Source: an uncultured Tenacibaculum sp. (GTDB lineage: Bacteria; Bacteroidota; Bacteroidia; Flavobacteriales; Flavobacteriaceae). Taken from it: a stretch of DNA of 64,000 nt. Shown here one piece after another: positions 39,234 to 48,812 of this stretch. Under the pieces are notes generated by a model. The model saw nothing but the letters and a program-made list of their open reading frames with translations, did not search any database and was not told the DNA's origin. The stretch covers positions 186,001 through 250,000 of the forward strand of contig NZ_CANMLT010000002.1 of assembly GCF_947498805.1 (NCBI RefSeq), written 5' to 3'. The first letter of the stretch is position 1, and the number at the start of each line of letters is the position of its first letter. The translations under genes and the position numbers were made by a program.

Positions 39234-40683
39234 GTATTTCAATTTTAAAAGCTTATTACAAGAAACCAAAGAATGGAACGATGATAAGTCTCCTATTTAT
39301 AAGAGAATATATAACTCATTTAAGAATTTAATTTTGAGTGGATCTATTCCTAACAATACACAATTACCTCCTACAAGAGTTTTAGCTAAAGATCTAGAAA
39401 TATCAAGAAGTACAGTGGTAAAAGCTTTTGATTTGTTAAGTTTTGAAAGGTTTTTAATATCTAAAAAAGGAGCTGGATTTTACGTCAATTATAATTCTAT
39501 TAAAGAGAATTTATCCAATAAAAATAGTGACGCGCTTAAATATCCAAGTATATCTAAAAAAGCGAGCTCTTTTTTAAAAAACACTTATTTAAATACAGAT
39601 AAATTTTCTAAAAATAATATTGCTTTTAGACCTGGTTTACCTCCTTTAGACATTTTTCCTATTAACAAATGGAAAGAAATATCTAACAAATATTGGAGAG
39701 AAGCTACCCCGACAAATTTATCATATGCTCCTGCTGAAGGCCTTGATAAATTAAGGATAAGTATTATGAATTATCTTCGTATTTATAGAAATATAGAATG
39801 TAATTACCAACAAATTATCATTACTTCTGGTTCTTTACATTCCTTATACTTAATTGGAAATAGTTTATTAAACAAAGGGAATTCAATTGTTATGGAAAAT
39901 CCTACTTTCCCTAGAGCTTATAAATTATTTAAAAGTTTAAAAGCAGATATTATTCCTTGTGAAATAGATTCAGAAGGTATTAATATAGATACTCTTAATT
40001 GCAAAAAAGTAAAGTTTATATATACCACTCCCTCCAATCAATATCCCTTAGGAGTTAAAATGAGTAAAAATAGAAGACAAGAATTACTCGAGTGGGTTTC
40101 GAAAAAGAACTCTTTAATTATTGAAGACGATTATGATCATGAGTTTAGCAATTGGGAAAAACCAATATCATCATTGTTTAGCTTGGATTCTGAAAAAAGA
40201 GTTATTTATACAGGTACTTTTAATAAACTGCTGCATCCTTCTTTAAGGATTGGGTATATGGTGGTTCCAGAATACCTCATAACTCCTATTAAAAGTATAT
40301 ATGAGCAATCTAGTAGATTTATTTCAATTCACTTACAAGAAAACCTTCATGAGTTTATAGTTAGAGATTACCTGAATAAACATATTAGAAATGTTATTAT
40401 TACTTCTAAGAATCGAAAAAAACTGTTTTCTGAGTTAACTAAAGATTTTTTAGATGTTGGTTCTTCTTTTGATGGTTTACATTTAATAGGAAAAATTAGA
40501 AACGGAGATGAAAACGATAACTTAATTCATAAAAAACTTCTAGTTGAAAATGTGGTAGCCTACCCATTGAGTAACTACTATATTACCAAAAGCAAAAAAC
40601 AGGGACTTGTCTTAGGTTACTCTTCAGTAAATGAAAAAGTAATGAAAGAAAAGATTTATAAAATGTCTAATACGCTAAAGTAA
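39232..40683 (+). CDS. MocR/GabR-type PLP-dependent regulator (GntR HTH + aminotransferase class I)
   Basis: wHTH (SPIYKRIYNSFKNLILSGSIPNNTQLPPTRVLAKDL) plus aminotransferase fold (IIEDDYDHEF, YTGTFNKLLHPSLRIGYMV); TTG start as called. Confidence 0.92.
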   Translation: MYFNFKSLLQETKEWNDDKSPIYKRIYNSFKNLILSGSIPNNTQLPPTRVLAKDLEISRSTVVKAFDLLSFERFLISKKGAGFYVNYNSIKENLSNKNSDALKYPSISKKASSFLKNTYLNTDKFSKNNIAFRPGLPPLDIFPINKWKEISNKYWREATPTNLSYAPAEGLDKLRISIMNYLRIYRNIECNYQQIIITSGSLHSLYLIGNSLLNKGNSIVMENPTFPRAYKLFKSLKADIIPCEIDSEGINIDTLNCKKVKFIYTTPSNQYPLGVKMSKNRRQELLEWVSKKNSLIIEDDYDHEFSNWEKPISSLFSLDSEKRVIYTGTFNKLLHPSLRIGYMVVPEYLITPIKSIYEQSSRFISIHLQENLHEFIVRDYLNKHIRNVIITSKNRKKLFSELTKDFLDVGSSFDGLHLIGKIRNGDENDNLIHKKLLVENVVAYPLSNYYITKSKKQGLVLGYSSVNEKVMKEKIYKMSNTLK

Positions 40684-40705
40684 ATGTTTGCTAATGATTC
40701 CAGTA

Positions 40706-41305
40706 TTAATAATACAATCTAAAATCAAGTAGTCTACAGAGTTTATAATGCTTTTTGTGCAGTTCTTCTACTGCATTGAACATATCATCATCTTTTTTAA
40801 ACAGGTTAAAAAAGGCTTTGTCTAGCTCAGAACTAGCTATTCCGTTAAATTCGTTACCATAACCAGAAATAGCTTTTGCACCCGTTATATCTAAGAAATA
40901 CTGAGCTTCTTCTTCATCTAAATCAAGTACTTTGGCATTTGAAAAATGCAATATTTTATCATGCAATCTACCTTCAAAAAGCTCTGCTATTTCTTGTAAA
41001 CTATAGTAATAATCGTTCAAACAGATACTATTGGCTTCGCCTGTCATAACAAAGTAGATGATTTCATAGTTTTTAAAGTGATGATCATCTAAAATTAAGG
41101 TATTTAAACTTTCTTCTAAATCTTCAATAGAATCGCAAGTTTTATAAATACTGGCAACTCCATATTGCATGGTTAACTCTTCCAATTTTATTTGTGTTTG
41201 TGTAGTCTCATGCATTTCGACATCATCCACTGCTTCTAGACAGAAAATAAAATAGTCTGTATTGATATATGCTTCTTGGGGTAAATGGTCTACTTTCTTT
41301 AACAA
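40706..41305 (-). CDS. Conserved uncharacterised protein
   Basis: 199 aa intact ORF, acidic; no confident family. Confidence 0.65.
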   Translation of the reverse strand: MLKKVDHLPQEAYINTDYFIFCLEAVDDVEMHETTQTQIKLEELTMQYGVASIYKTCDSIEDLEESLNTLILDDHHFKNYEIIYFVMTGEANSICLNDYYYSLQEIAELFEGRLHDKILHFSNAKVLDLDEEEAQYFLDITGAKAISGYGNEFNGIASSELDKAFFNLFKKDDDMFNAVEELHKKHYKLCRLLDFRLYY

Positions 41306-41403
41306 ACTTCAGGATTTAGGAAAATAAAACACAAAAATACTTCTTTTATTTGTTCGTTAAATTGTGAAACAAAACATTTCTGTTATAAAAACATAATAAA
41401 AAA

Positions 41404-41423
41404 ACCGACCTTTTCAGGTCGGT
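41404..41423 (-). terminator. Terminator of the 41468-48409 operon
   Basis: ACCGACCT-tttc-AGGTCGGT with T-run on minus strand. Confidence 0.8.
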
Positions 41424-41467
41424 AATAGTTAAAATCAAGTTTTAACTGTGAAAAATAGTGATGATTT

Positions 41468-43174
41468 TTAGTCTTTCTTTGTATCACTAGAAGGTGGAAC
41501 TAAAACACATCCTGAAAACATTTCTGTAATAGATTCCAATCCAAAATGATCTTTCAGCATTTTTTCAGAAGATCGAAGTGAACCATTTACCCAACCTTGC
41601 ATATCTGACCACGATTCATTACACGTAAAAATAGCTTCTTCATACAATGGTTTCGTCATTCGGTTAATGACTTCTTTGTCATCAGCATTCAATGCCCATT
41701 GATGATAGGCATGCGGAAAATCATTTAAGCCATCCCATGAACGATAACTGGTTAATACTGGTTCAGGCACATAATGTGTATTAAACAAACTTTTAATTTG
41801 TTTGATGGCCTCAGCAACTACTTTTTTTGAAGCCGGAAATAAGGTTTGTGGTGTTTTAGAATGTTCTTGTTGTAAAGGACTATCAAATTTAGGTCCTACG
41901 TTTTGCAACCCTCTCCAGAAAACCGTATTGGTAAAGTCACAATAAATGGTAAGCGCAGCAGGTTTACCCTTATTAGGTTCTCCTGGAGCTGTTTGTACTG
42001 TGTAAAAAGGATAAATAGAGTTTATAGGTAAATCGGTAAATGAAGGTCCTGCTAATACAGCTGGTTGTCCTGTAGAACCATCTGCCCACCAAGGTCTGTC
42101 AAAATAAAGATTGATTTTCAACAAGTTCATGGGCTGAATAGAATTAATATCCTCCCAAAATACTCTTGAATTTTTATTTAGATGTAATACTGGTGATGCA
42201 GCAAACAACATTGCCATAGCTTTACTTGGAATGGCTAAAACAATTTGTTCAGCATGTATAGTCTCAGTTGCAGTATCTTGTTCAAAAACATACGCCGATT
42301 CCCCTTTTTTAGCAATACTTACATTTATGGTATAATCTCCTTTGGTACCATTAATGGTATTTACATTAATTCCTGTATGTATTATTCCTCCTAATTGAAT
42401 TACTTTTTCTTCTAACTTACGAATCAACGAACTGAACCCACGCTTTAAGGTAAAGTACTGTGGATCTGCTGGGAAATCTTCTAAAATTTGCCAAGCTTCA
42501 CCTGCATTTGGTAATCCTTGAAAAGGACCACGGAAGCCAAGTGTATCTGTTAACATGGTAAGACATTCTTCTGAATAGCCCATATTTCTTATTAATCCAC
42601 CCAGTTGCCATTTGTATAACTCAATTCCGTCCCATTTAAACTGTAATCTAAATTTTTGCCAAAATTCAGGAGTTGGTTTTTTAGGAACATTTTCTACACC
42701 ATTTACATTCAAAATACGCTTATATATTACATTTAAAATGTCTCCAGGGCTTTGATTTTGTTCTGCTGGTTCTAGGTCGTATAATTCACCCCAAATGGCC
42801 TTATTGTTTTCTTCTGATTCTGCTTCGGTAAAGCTATGACCTCTAAAAAAATATCTATTGGTGGTCATTGGAAAATAGACAGCATCTTTACATAAATTAA
42901 GTGCCGAAAAAAGCGACATTAATTCGGTCATCGAATCTTCAAAACGCATCCCTCCTTCTTCTTCCTTAACAATAGCTTCTTTATCGTCATAAGGATCTTT
43001 AATAGCCACTAAATCTGAATCGAGTCTACCTCCGGTACGATTTAAACGATCAAGAATTACTACTTTTCTTTTGCTATTCTGTTCCAGAAGTCTATAAGCT
43101 GTGTATAAACCTGCAACACCTGCGCCTACAATTAGTATATCTGTGTTCTTTGTGAGTGTTGAATCTTTTTTCAT
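41468..43174 (-). CDS. FAD-dependent amine oxidase family protein
   Basis: ILIVGAGVAGLYTAYRLL dinucleotide-binding motif; EEGGMRF; C-terminal flavin-binding region. Confidence 0.88.
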   Translation of the reverse strand: MKKDSTLTKNTDILIVGAGVAGLYTAYRLLEQNSKRKVVILDRLNRTGGRLDSDLVAIKDPYDDKEAIVKEEEGGMRFEDSMTELMSLFSALNLCKDAVYFPMTTNRYFFRGHSFTEAESEENNKAIWGELYDLEPAEQNQSPGDILNVIYKRILNVNGVENVPKKPTPEFWQKFRLQFKWDGIELYKWQLGGLIRNMGYSEECLTMLTDTLGFRGPFQGLPNAGEAWQILEDFPADPQYFTLKRGFSSLIRKLEEKVIQLGGIIHTGINVNTINGTKGDYTINVSIAKKGESAYVFEQDTATETIHAEQIVLAIPSKAMAMLFAASPVLHLNKNSRVFWEDINSIQPMNLLKINLYFDRPWWADGSTGQPAVLAGPSFTDLPINSIYPFYTVQTAPGEPNKGKPAALTIYCDFTNTVFWRGLQNVGPKFDSPLQQEHSKTPQTLFPASKKVVAEAIKQIKSLFNTHYVPEPVLTSYRSWDGLNDFPHAYHQWALNADDKEVINRMTKPLYEEAIFTCNESWSDMQGWVNGSLRSSEKMLKDHFGLESITEMFSGCVLVPPSSDTKKD

Positions 43175-43267
43175 CTTTATAAATTAGTTAGTTATAAATG
43201 AGAATTTAATTTTAAAAGGCTCAACAGTATCATAGTAACATACCATTGAGCTATAGTTTTAATCGTC

Positions 43268-44536
43268 TTAGTGACGTCTATGATTCATCATTGGACAAAT
43301 ACTTTCATTTGACTTTATGTTTGCTTCTTCCTTAACTTCAACATCTGCTGGTAATTTGATAGATGGTAAACGTCTATCTAACGGAATGTCTTTTTCACGT
43401 CGTAAGGTATTTACTTGTATATGTGGCCATAAAGTAGTTCCTCCGTCTGATCCAAATTGAAATTCAAAATCTACAATTTGTTCATATTGAAGTTGCTCTA
43501 TTAAACCACCGAATTCTTCATCATACACCTCTTCTATCCACATACGATAACGCATACGAACTACTCTACAATAGCGTTCAATCATTGGGTTATTGATCAC
43601 CCCTCCTTGAACTCCAGTAGTATGAAACGAATCTAACTCAATCATATCATACCTTTTGAATCCTAGTCCTTCATTGGCATCTGATAATTTTAAATTCGGT
43701 TGTACGGTATATGGAAACTTTGCTCCAAATTGATCATAATTAAAGATTTTCTCGAAGTATGCACGACCACTGTTCACTCCTCCTGGTTCTTGATCTTCAC
43801 GAGGCAATTCTGTCCATGTTGGTTTTTCACGAGATCCTGCAATCAAATCTTTTTCTGGATTGATTCCCATCGTTGGCGATACTGCCAAATATTGCTGTTC
43901 CCAAAGGTCAGCAATATGTGGAGCTTCTCCTTCCTTAGATTCTGTAATATTTCCTGTTAAGTGAATGGTGGTACCATGTGGAATAACCCCTGAACGAGAA
44001 ATTTGATATGGTGGCACAAACTGTGGACCTAATTCTCCCGGACCAATTACAGGCTCTCCTCCATCTGTTTTTACAGACTCTTCATCCGAGGTGTGCTTAT
44101 ACATAGTTGGCGGGTGCTGGTATGGGCTATCTTCCTTCCAGGGCATTTCATGATCACCTAACCACAAGTACATTCCGTCTTCAAAGTGTTGTAAATCACC
44201 ATTATCATCTATAATCGCCGTTTCATATTTAACAGCACCATTAAATTGCTCATTTGATCCTGCACGGTTACGTACAGGTGCGTTTACCTGCGTAAACTTA
44301 AGCTGCTCTGTATATTCTTGTGATTTGAAATGGAAAACTCCAAAAATGGTTTCTGACGAGGTTCCTGGTGAAGGCATAGGAGTGGTATGTAAACCCGTTG
44401 GGCCACCTTTCCAATTTACCCAAGTACCATTAAGTTTGGACAATATTCCGTGTTGAGATCCATTATTAGGTTTTGTTGGTAATACATCAGGTAGCTCTTT
44501 ATAAGGTCTTACTGATGATTTTTGATGCTTGCTCAT
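43268..44536 (-). CDS. Uncharacterised protein with nitrobindin/heme-binding-like N-terminal beta-barrel motif
   Basis: LNGTWVNWKGGPTGLHTTPMPSP; sits between two flavoprotein genes; family tentative. Confidence 0.55.
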   Translation of the reverse strand: MSKHQKSSVRPYKELPDVLPTKPNNGSQHGILSKLNGTWVNWKGGPTGLHTTPMPSPGTSSETIFGVFHFKSQEYTEQLKFTQVNAPVRNRAGSNEQFNGAVKYETAIIDDNGDLQHFEDGMYLWLGDHEMPWKEDSPYQHPPTMYKHTSDEESVKTDGGEPVIGPGELGPQFVPPYQISRSGVIPHGTTIHLTGNITESKEGEAPHIADLWEQQYLAVSPTMGINPEKDLIAGSREKPTWTELPREDQEPGGVNSGRAYFEKIFNYDQFGAKFPYTVQPNLKLSDANEGLGFKRYDMIELDSFHTTGVQGGVINNPMIERYCRVVRMRYRMWIEEVYDEEFGGLIEQLQYEQIVDFEFQFGSDGGTTLWPHIQVNTLRREKDIPLDRRLPSIKLPADVEVKEEANIKSNESICPMMNHRRH

Positions 44537-44562
44537 AATTTTGTTAGTTTAAGGTTAGTTAT

Positions 44563-46662
44563 TTATGCTGGACAGATAAAAGGATACTCCTTATCATCTA
44601 TCAATTTTTCTATGTTAAAGAAATCGTTTAACACCGATTCTGCTGTACAAAAAGCTCCTTCTACCCAAGCTTGATCATTAGAATAGGTAGATCCAATAAT
44701 AAATAGGTTGCTATCTTTACCTTTTACCAAAGAAGATGGCTTGCGTATTTTTTGCTGTACATCTCCAATATTGTAATGAGAGAAATATGCATGATATCCA
44801 GCATTAAATGGTGGTAAAGACCAATCCATATACTTAGTTTCTAAAGGTTCAGGAACAGCCGTATAATTGGCTTCTGAACCAAAGTGTAAGTTTGCTAATT
44901 GCTGACGTAACATTTTCACCATAATGGCTGGTGCTTTTTTAGGACCTTCTAAGGGTTGTGTATCTTGAGATTCGGCTACTTTACGTTCTCTATTTGGTCC
45001 TATTTCTAAGGCTTTCCAGAAGGTTGTATAGCGGATATCATCATAGCTGGCAAGAATTCCGTAGATTTTTTTACCCTTTTTATCACGTGCATTGTCACCA
45101 AAATATACTACTTGTCTAATCGGCATATCGGTTGCACTCGGTCCAATAGTATCTAAATGTGCTACTTCTATAATTTGTTGTTTCTCATCATAAGTAAGAC
45201 TTGCTTCAATTATAGTTTCTGTAGCATCTAAAAAGGAAGCTTGTGTGTCGTAAGTTACTTCTATAAGTGAAGTTACAGAATTATCATAGGCTTTATTGTT
45301 TTGCTCTGCCTTTTGTTTTGCTTTAGCTGCTTCAGAAGCTGCTTTTTCAATGGCCTTAAGGTATTTAGCAGGAAACTTATCTTTTTTAAGTTTTTTAACT
45401 CCTTCTTGTGTTAAAAAATAGCTATTTAACTTCGCAGGATACTTCGGTGGTGATGGTATATCGTCTCTCCACCAAGGTGATTCAAAGAACATTCCTATTT
45501 TATAAGAAGGTTGCATTAATACAGATTCTAAATACAACTGTACTTTGTCTTCATTCAACACATCAAAATCACCCGCTTTTTTGTTCATATATCGTGTAGC
45601 TTGCGCAACTAAATCAATAGCATATCTTCCCATAGCCAAGAATGCAGCATCACAAGTTTTTGCATCCAACTCTTTGGTAGGTTCTTTTCTACTAGCTGTG
45701 GTAAAGTGTATTGTATTTTTATTTTCTAAAATAGAGCGAAGTCTGGTATTCGGGTAGTACTGGAAGTCAATTCCTTTTTCTTTTGCGAGCTTTACCACTT
45801 CTTGAAATAAAGTAGAGAAAATACCAGAATATCCAATTGTTAAGGTTTTATAAAGTGTTCCAGGAGTAAATTCATTATTTACTTCAAATGATTGTGCAGA
45901 ATTACTGTTTACTACATTAGAAGAATACCCATTACCATCTGCTAAATAGCTAAAACCTTCTTGTCCTAATACATCATAAGCTAAATTCCAATAACCAATA
46001 TCCTTTAGTTTTTGTCCTTTTTTAAAGATAGAATCATCACCTAAATCTTTGGTTATCTTTCCGTTTTCATAAAAGTCACACCATTCTTTTCTTGTGGGTG
46101 GTAAAGCATCTTGCGAAACATCAATACCAACGCTTTCTATTTTAGTAAAACCATCATCTGGTGGTGAATATGCTCCATAATTATTTACATTATAAGGAGC
46201 TGGATTCTTTGCATCAATATCTGAGGTATACATACTCTTTGCTCTTAATGATAAAAGTGGATCACTCGCTTCATTAAAAGGAACGGAGTACTTCTCCAAT
46301 CCAATTTCACTAATGGTTTTAGTTACCAATCGATGCCCAGGATTATTAGCATCATTTGGATTAGGATTGTTCTTAGTTTTCTTATAATCCCAGGCAGAAT
46401 AACGCATTCCTCCTAACTCTAAATAAGAGGCATCCGGATCGTCTTTATAGTGCCACGTACAAACTCTAGCTCCAGCGGCTCTAGTTCCTTTTTCTTTATT
46501 TGAAAATTCATATTTTCCCCAGTCGTATAATTCTAAGACATCTCCTTTTTGTAAGTTTTTAGAAGTGTCTTTTGAATTTGCTGGCTTTCCTTGAAGTAAT
46601 CTCCATGCGGTATATAAACCGGCCGCTCCTGCTCCGAAAATAGAATAGGTTTTGGTTTTCAT
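44563..46662 (-). CDS. FAD-dependent amine oxidase family protein (L-amino-acid oxidase/tryptophan-monooxygenase-like)
   Basis: YSIFGAGAAGLYTAWRLL; YLELGGMRYS; C-terminal NDQAWVEGAFCTAESVL. Confidence 0.85.
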   Translation of the reverse strand: MKTKTYSIFGAGAAGLYTAWRLLQGKPANSKDTSKNLQKGDVLELYDWGKYEFSNKEKGTRAAGARVCTWHYKDDPDASYLELGGMRYSAWDYKKTKNNPNPNDANNPGHRLVTKTISEIGLEKYSVPFNEASDPLLSLRAKSMYTSDIDAKNPAPYNVNNYGAYSPPDDGFTKIESVGIDVSQDALPPTRKEWCDFYENGKITKDLGDDSIFKKGQKLKDIGYWNLAYDVLGQEGFSYLADGNGYSSNVVNSNSAQSFEVNNEFTPGTLYKTLTIGYSGIFSTLFQEVVKLAKEKGIDFQYYPNTRLRSILENKNTIHFTTASRKEPTKELDAKTCDAAFLAMGRYAIDLVAQATRYMNKKAGDFDVLNEDKVQLYLESVLMQPSYKIGMFFESPWWRDDIPSPPKYPAKLNSYFLTQEGVKKLKKDKFPAKYLKAIEKAASEAAKAKQKAEQNNKAYDNSVTSLIEVTYDTQASFLDATETIIEASLTYDEKQQIIEVAHLDTIGPSATDMPIRQVVYFGDNARDKKGKKIYGILASYDDIRYTTFWKALEIGPNRERKVAESQDTQPLEGPKKAPAIMVKMLRQQLANLHFGSEANYTAVPEPLETKYMDWSLPPFNAGYHAYFSHYNIGDVQQKIRKPSSLVKGKDSNLFIIGSTYSNDQAWVEGAFCTAESVLNDFFNIEKLIDDKEYPFICPA

Positions 46663-46681
46663 TGTCTTTATATTTAATTGG

Positions 46682-48409
46682 TTAGTTACAGTTCATTTTT
46701 TGTGGAGTTAAGTTTTTCATTTGTCCTGCCAAATCTTTTTCAGGAATAACAATCTCAACTAAAGTAGGTTTGTTCGTTTTCGTAGAAGTAATAGTTTCTA
46801 ATACTTGATTTAGTTCTTTGATGGTGCTTGCTTGATATCCATTCGCTCCATAAGCCTGTGCAAGAGCCATATAGTCCCATTTAGGTAAATAATCAAATTC
46901 ATCAAATTTCCCATTTGGACAAAAAGCATCTACGTCAACAAAGACTTGTTCAATAGCGTAAACCTGATTACTCATTACGAAAATGACACTATTTACATCG
47001 TATTTTGCTAAGGTTGAAAGTGATTGACAAATCATCATAAATCCTCCGTCTCCTGCTATTGTCCATGATTGTTTTTTACTTCCCAATTGAGCTCCTAATG
47101 CTGCACCAGTTTCATAACCAATACATTGCCAAGCAGCAGAACTTATAAAACTATTTTGTTTCATTCCATAAATATTGGTAGCTACATACATTGCTGAACT
47201 CACTCCAAAGGTTAGATTTATTTGGTCCCATAAATTGTTGCTTTCTATATGCTTTACTGCATGTTGAAAAAAGCGATTGTAGGTAATGACTTCTGGTTTG
47301 TCATTGTATTTAGGGTCAGATGAAGAACTCCAAGGTTCTGGGTATGTTGGTTGCTCTGGTGCTTTATTCTTTAATGGATAGGTGGTATCATTTTCAAAAC
47401 GTTCTAGCAAAGCTTCCATAAAATCTTTCATAGTAACTTGCTCATAATTATAATATCCAGCTCTAATTTCTGTAGTAGTAACCAATACCATATCTGAAAA
47501 CTTATTTTCTACAAACCATAAGTAATCATCAGTTATTAATGTTCCTAAGCATAAGAAACAATCAGATTCTTTTACATAGTTTGTTACGTTTTCTATAGAA
47601 GCTGCATCAGAATAGGTTCCTATAAACTGGTCTCCTTTTTCATCTAATACTGTTTTACCAAGTGATGTGGTTGTGTATACAAATCCACTAGCATCTATTA
47701 TTTTTTGAAGTAAATCCGATAATCCATGTCTTAAAACTTCTACACCCGCAAATATCATTGGCTGTTTAGCAGCTGTTATTTGTGTCCATGCCTGATCTAC
47801 CGCATTTAGAAGTGCATCAGGTTTACTTTTTTTAACTTTTGGTTCCAATTTCTTTTTAGAAGGTCTTTTACAAGGTTCTCCCCAAACTTCACTATATGCA
47901 GCTATATATACAGGTTTTTTATGTGTGATAGCAGCGACTATAAGTTTGTCTATTTTTTTTGCTGCTCCAACAGAAGTACTCAACGTTTCTGAAGCAACGG
48001 TAACATGATTGTATATTTCTTGATCTGCTTTTAAATTACCTGTTGAATGATGGTATAGTACATTATACATATCGCCAATTTGGCGATCATTAGATCCCGG
48101 AGTAGCACTTATAACTACCATCGGACTAGATTCTACATATGCCCCAGCTACAGCATTTAATGCACTGAATGTGCTTACACCATATTGTAAAGAAACGGCC
48201 GCTAAACCTCTTGTTCGTCCATAAGCATCTGCCGCATAAGAAGCATCTAATTCATTGGAAGTACCAATAGTTTCAATACCATCGAATTTTTCTAAAGCTT
48301 GGGTAAAATTTTTAACGTAATCTCCTGGAATTTGGAATAACTCTGTAACATCTAATTGCTGTAAACGAGTTAATAAGTAATCCGCTACTGTGAACGTATC
48401 CTTTTTCAT
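46682..48409 (-). CDS. ThDP-dependent 2-keto acid decarboxylase (indolepyruvate/phenylpyruvate/pyruvate decarboxylase-like)
   Basis: LFQIPGDYVKNFTQAL, GYETGAALGAQLG, ThDP motif AGDGGFMMICQSLSTLAKYDVNSVIFVMSN. Confidence 0.88.
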   Translation of the reverse strand: MKKDTFTVADYLLTRLQQLDVTELFQIPGDYVKNFTQALEKFDGIETIGTSNELDASYAADAYGRTRGLAAVSLQYGVSTFSALNAVAGAYVESSPMVVISATPGSNDRQIGDMYNVLYHHSTGNLKADQEIYNHVTVASETLSTSVGAAKKIDKLIVAAITHKKPVYIAAYSEVWGEPCKRPSKKKLEPKVKKSKPDALLNAVDQAWTQITAAKQPMIFAGVEVLRHGLSDLLQKIIDASGFVYTTTSLGKTVLDEKGDQFIGTYSDAASIENVTNYVKESDCFLCLGTLITDDYLWFVENKFSDMVLVTTTEIRAGYYNYEQVTMKDFMEALLERFENDTTYPLKNKAPEQPTYPEPWSSSSDPKYNDKPEVITYNRFFQHAVKHIESNNLWDQINLTFGVSSAMYVATNIYGMKQNSFISSAAWQCIGYETGAALGAQLGSKKQSWTIAGDGGFMMICQSLSTLAKYDVNSVIFVMSNQVYAIEQVFVDVDAFCPNGKFDEFDYLPKWDYMALAQAYGANGYQASTIKELNQVLETITSTKTNKPTLVEIVIPEKDLAGQMKNLTPQKMNCN

Positions 48410-48624
48410 TGTTAATATATTTAATTGGTTAGTATAGTGGTACCAATTCGATCTTTACAATATTCAAGTTGTTAGATATCGAATGGCTTTATAAAATTGA
48501 AAAATTAAAAGGATGTTCTTTAATAAAAGGTGCTGAATGTAAGGAATTTGAGCATGAGAGTATTGATTGATATACCTAGCTTTTTTTTGAGACGCTTACA
48601 TCAATATTAAAGAGAATCTAAAAA

Positions 48625-48649
48625 AAGCACTACAATACTTGTAGTGCTT
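48625..48649 (-). terminator. Terminator downstream of TonB receptor gene
   Basis: AAGCACTACAA-tac-TTGTAGTGCTT with T-run on minus strand. Confidence 0.7.
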
Positions 48650-48812
48650 GGATATTTAGGGTATTAAGAAAAAAGATTTAGAGATGTGATCTTCTAAATC
48701 CCTTATAATGTACGACTTTTTTAAGTATAAAAAAAGCACATAGAAATCATATATAACTCTGTGCCAATATTTTAATCACCAATAATACTGAGTCTTGTAT
48801 ATTAGTTTTATT

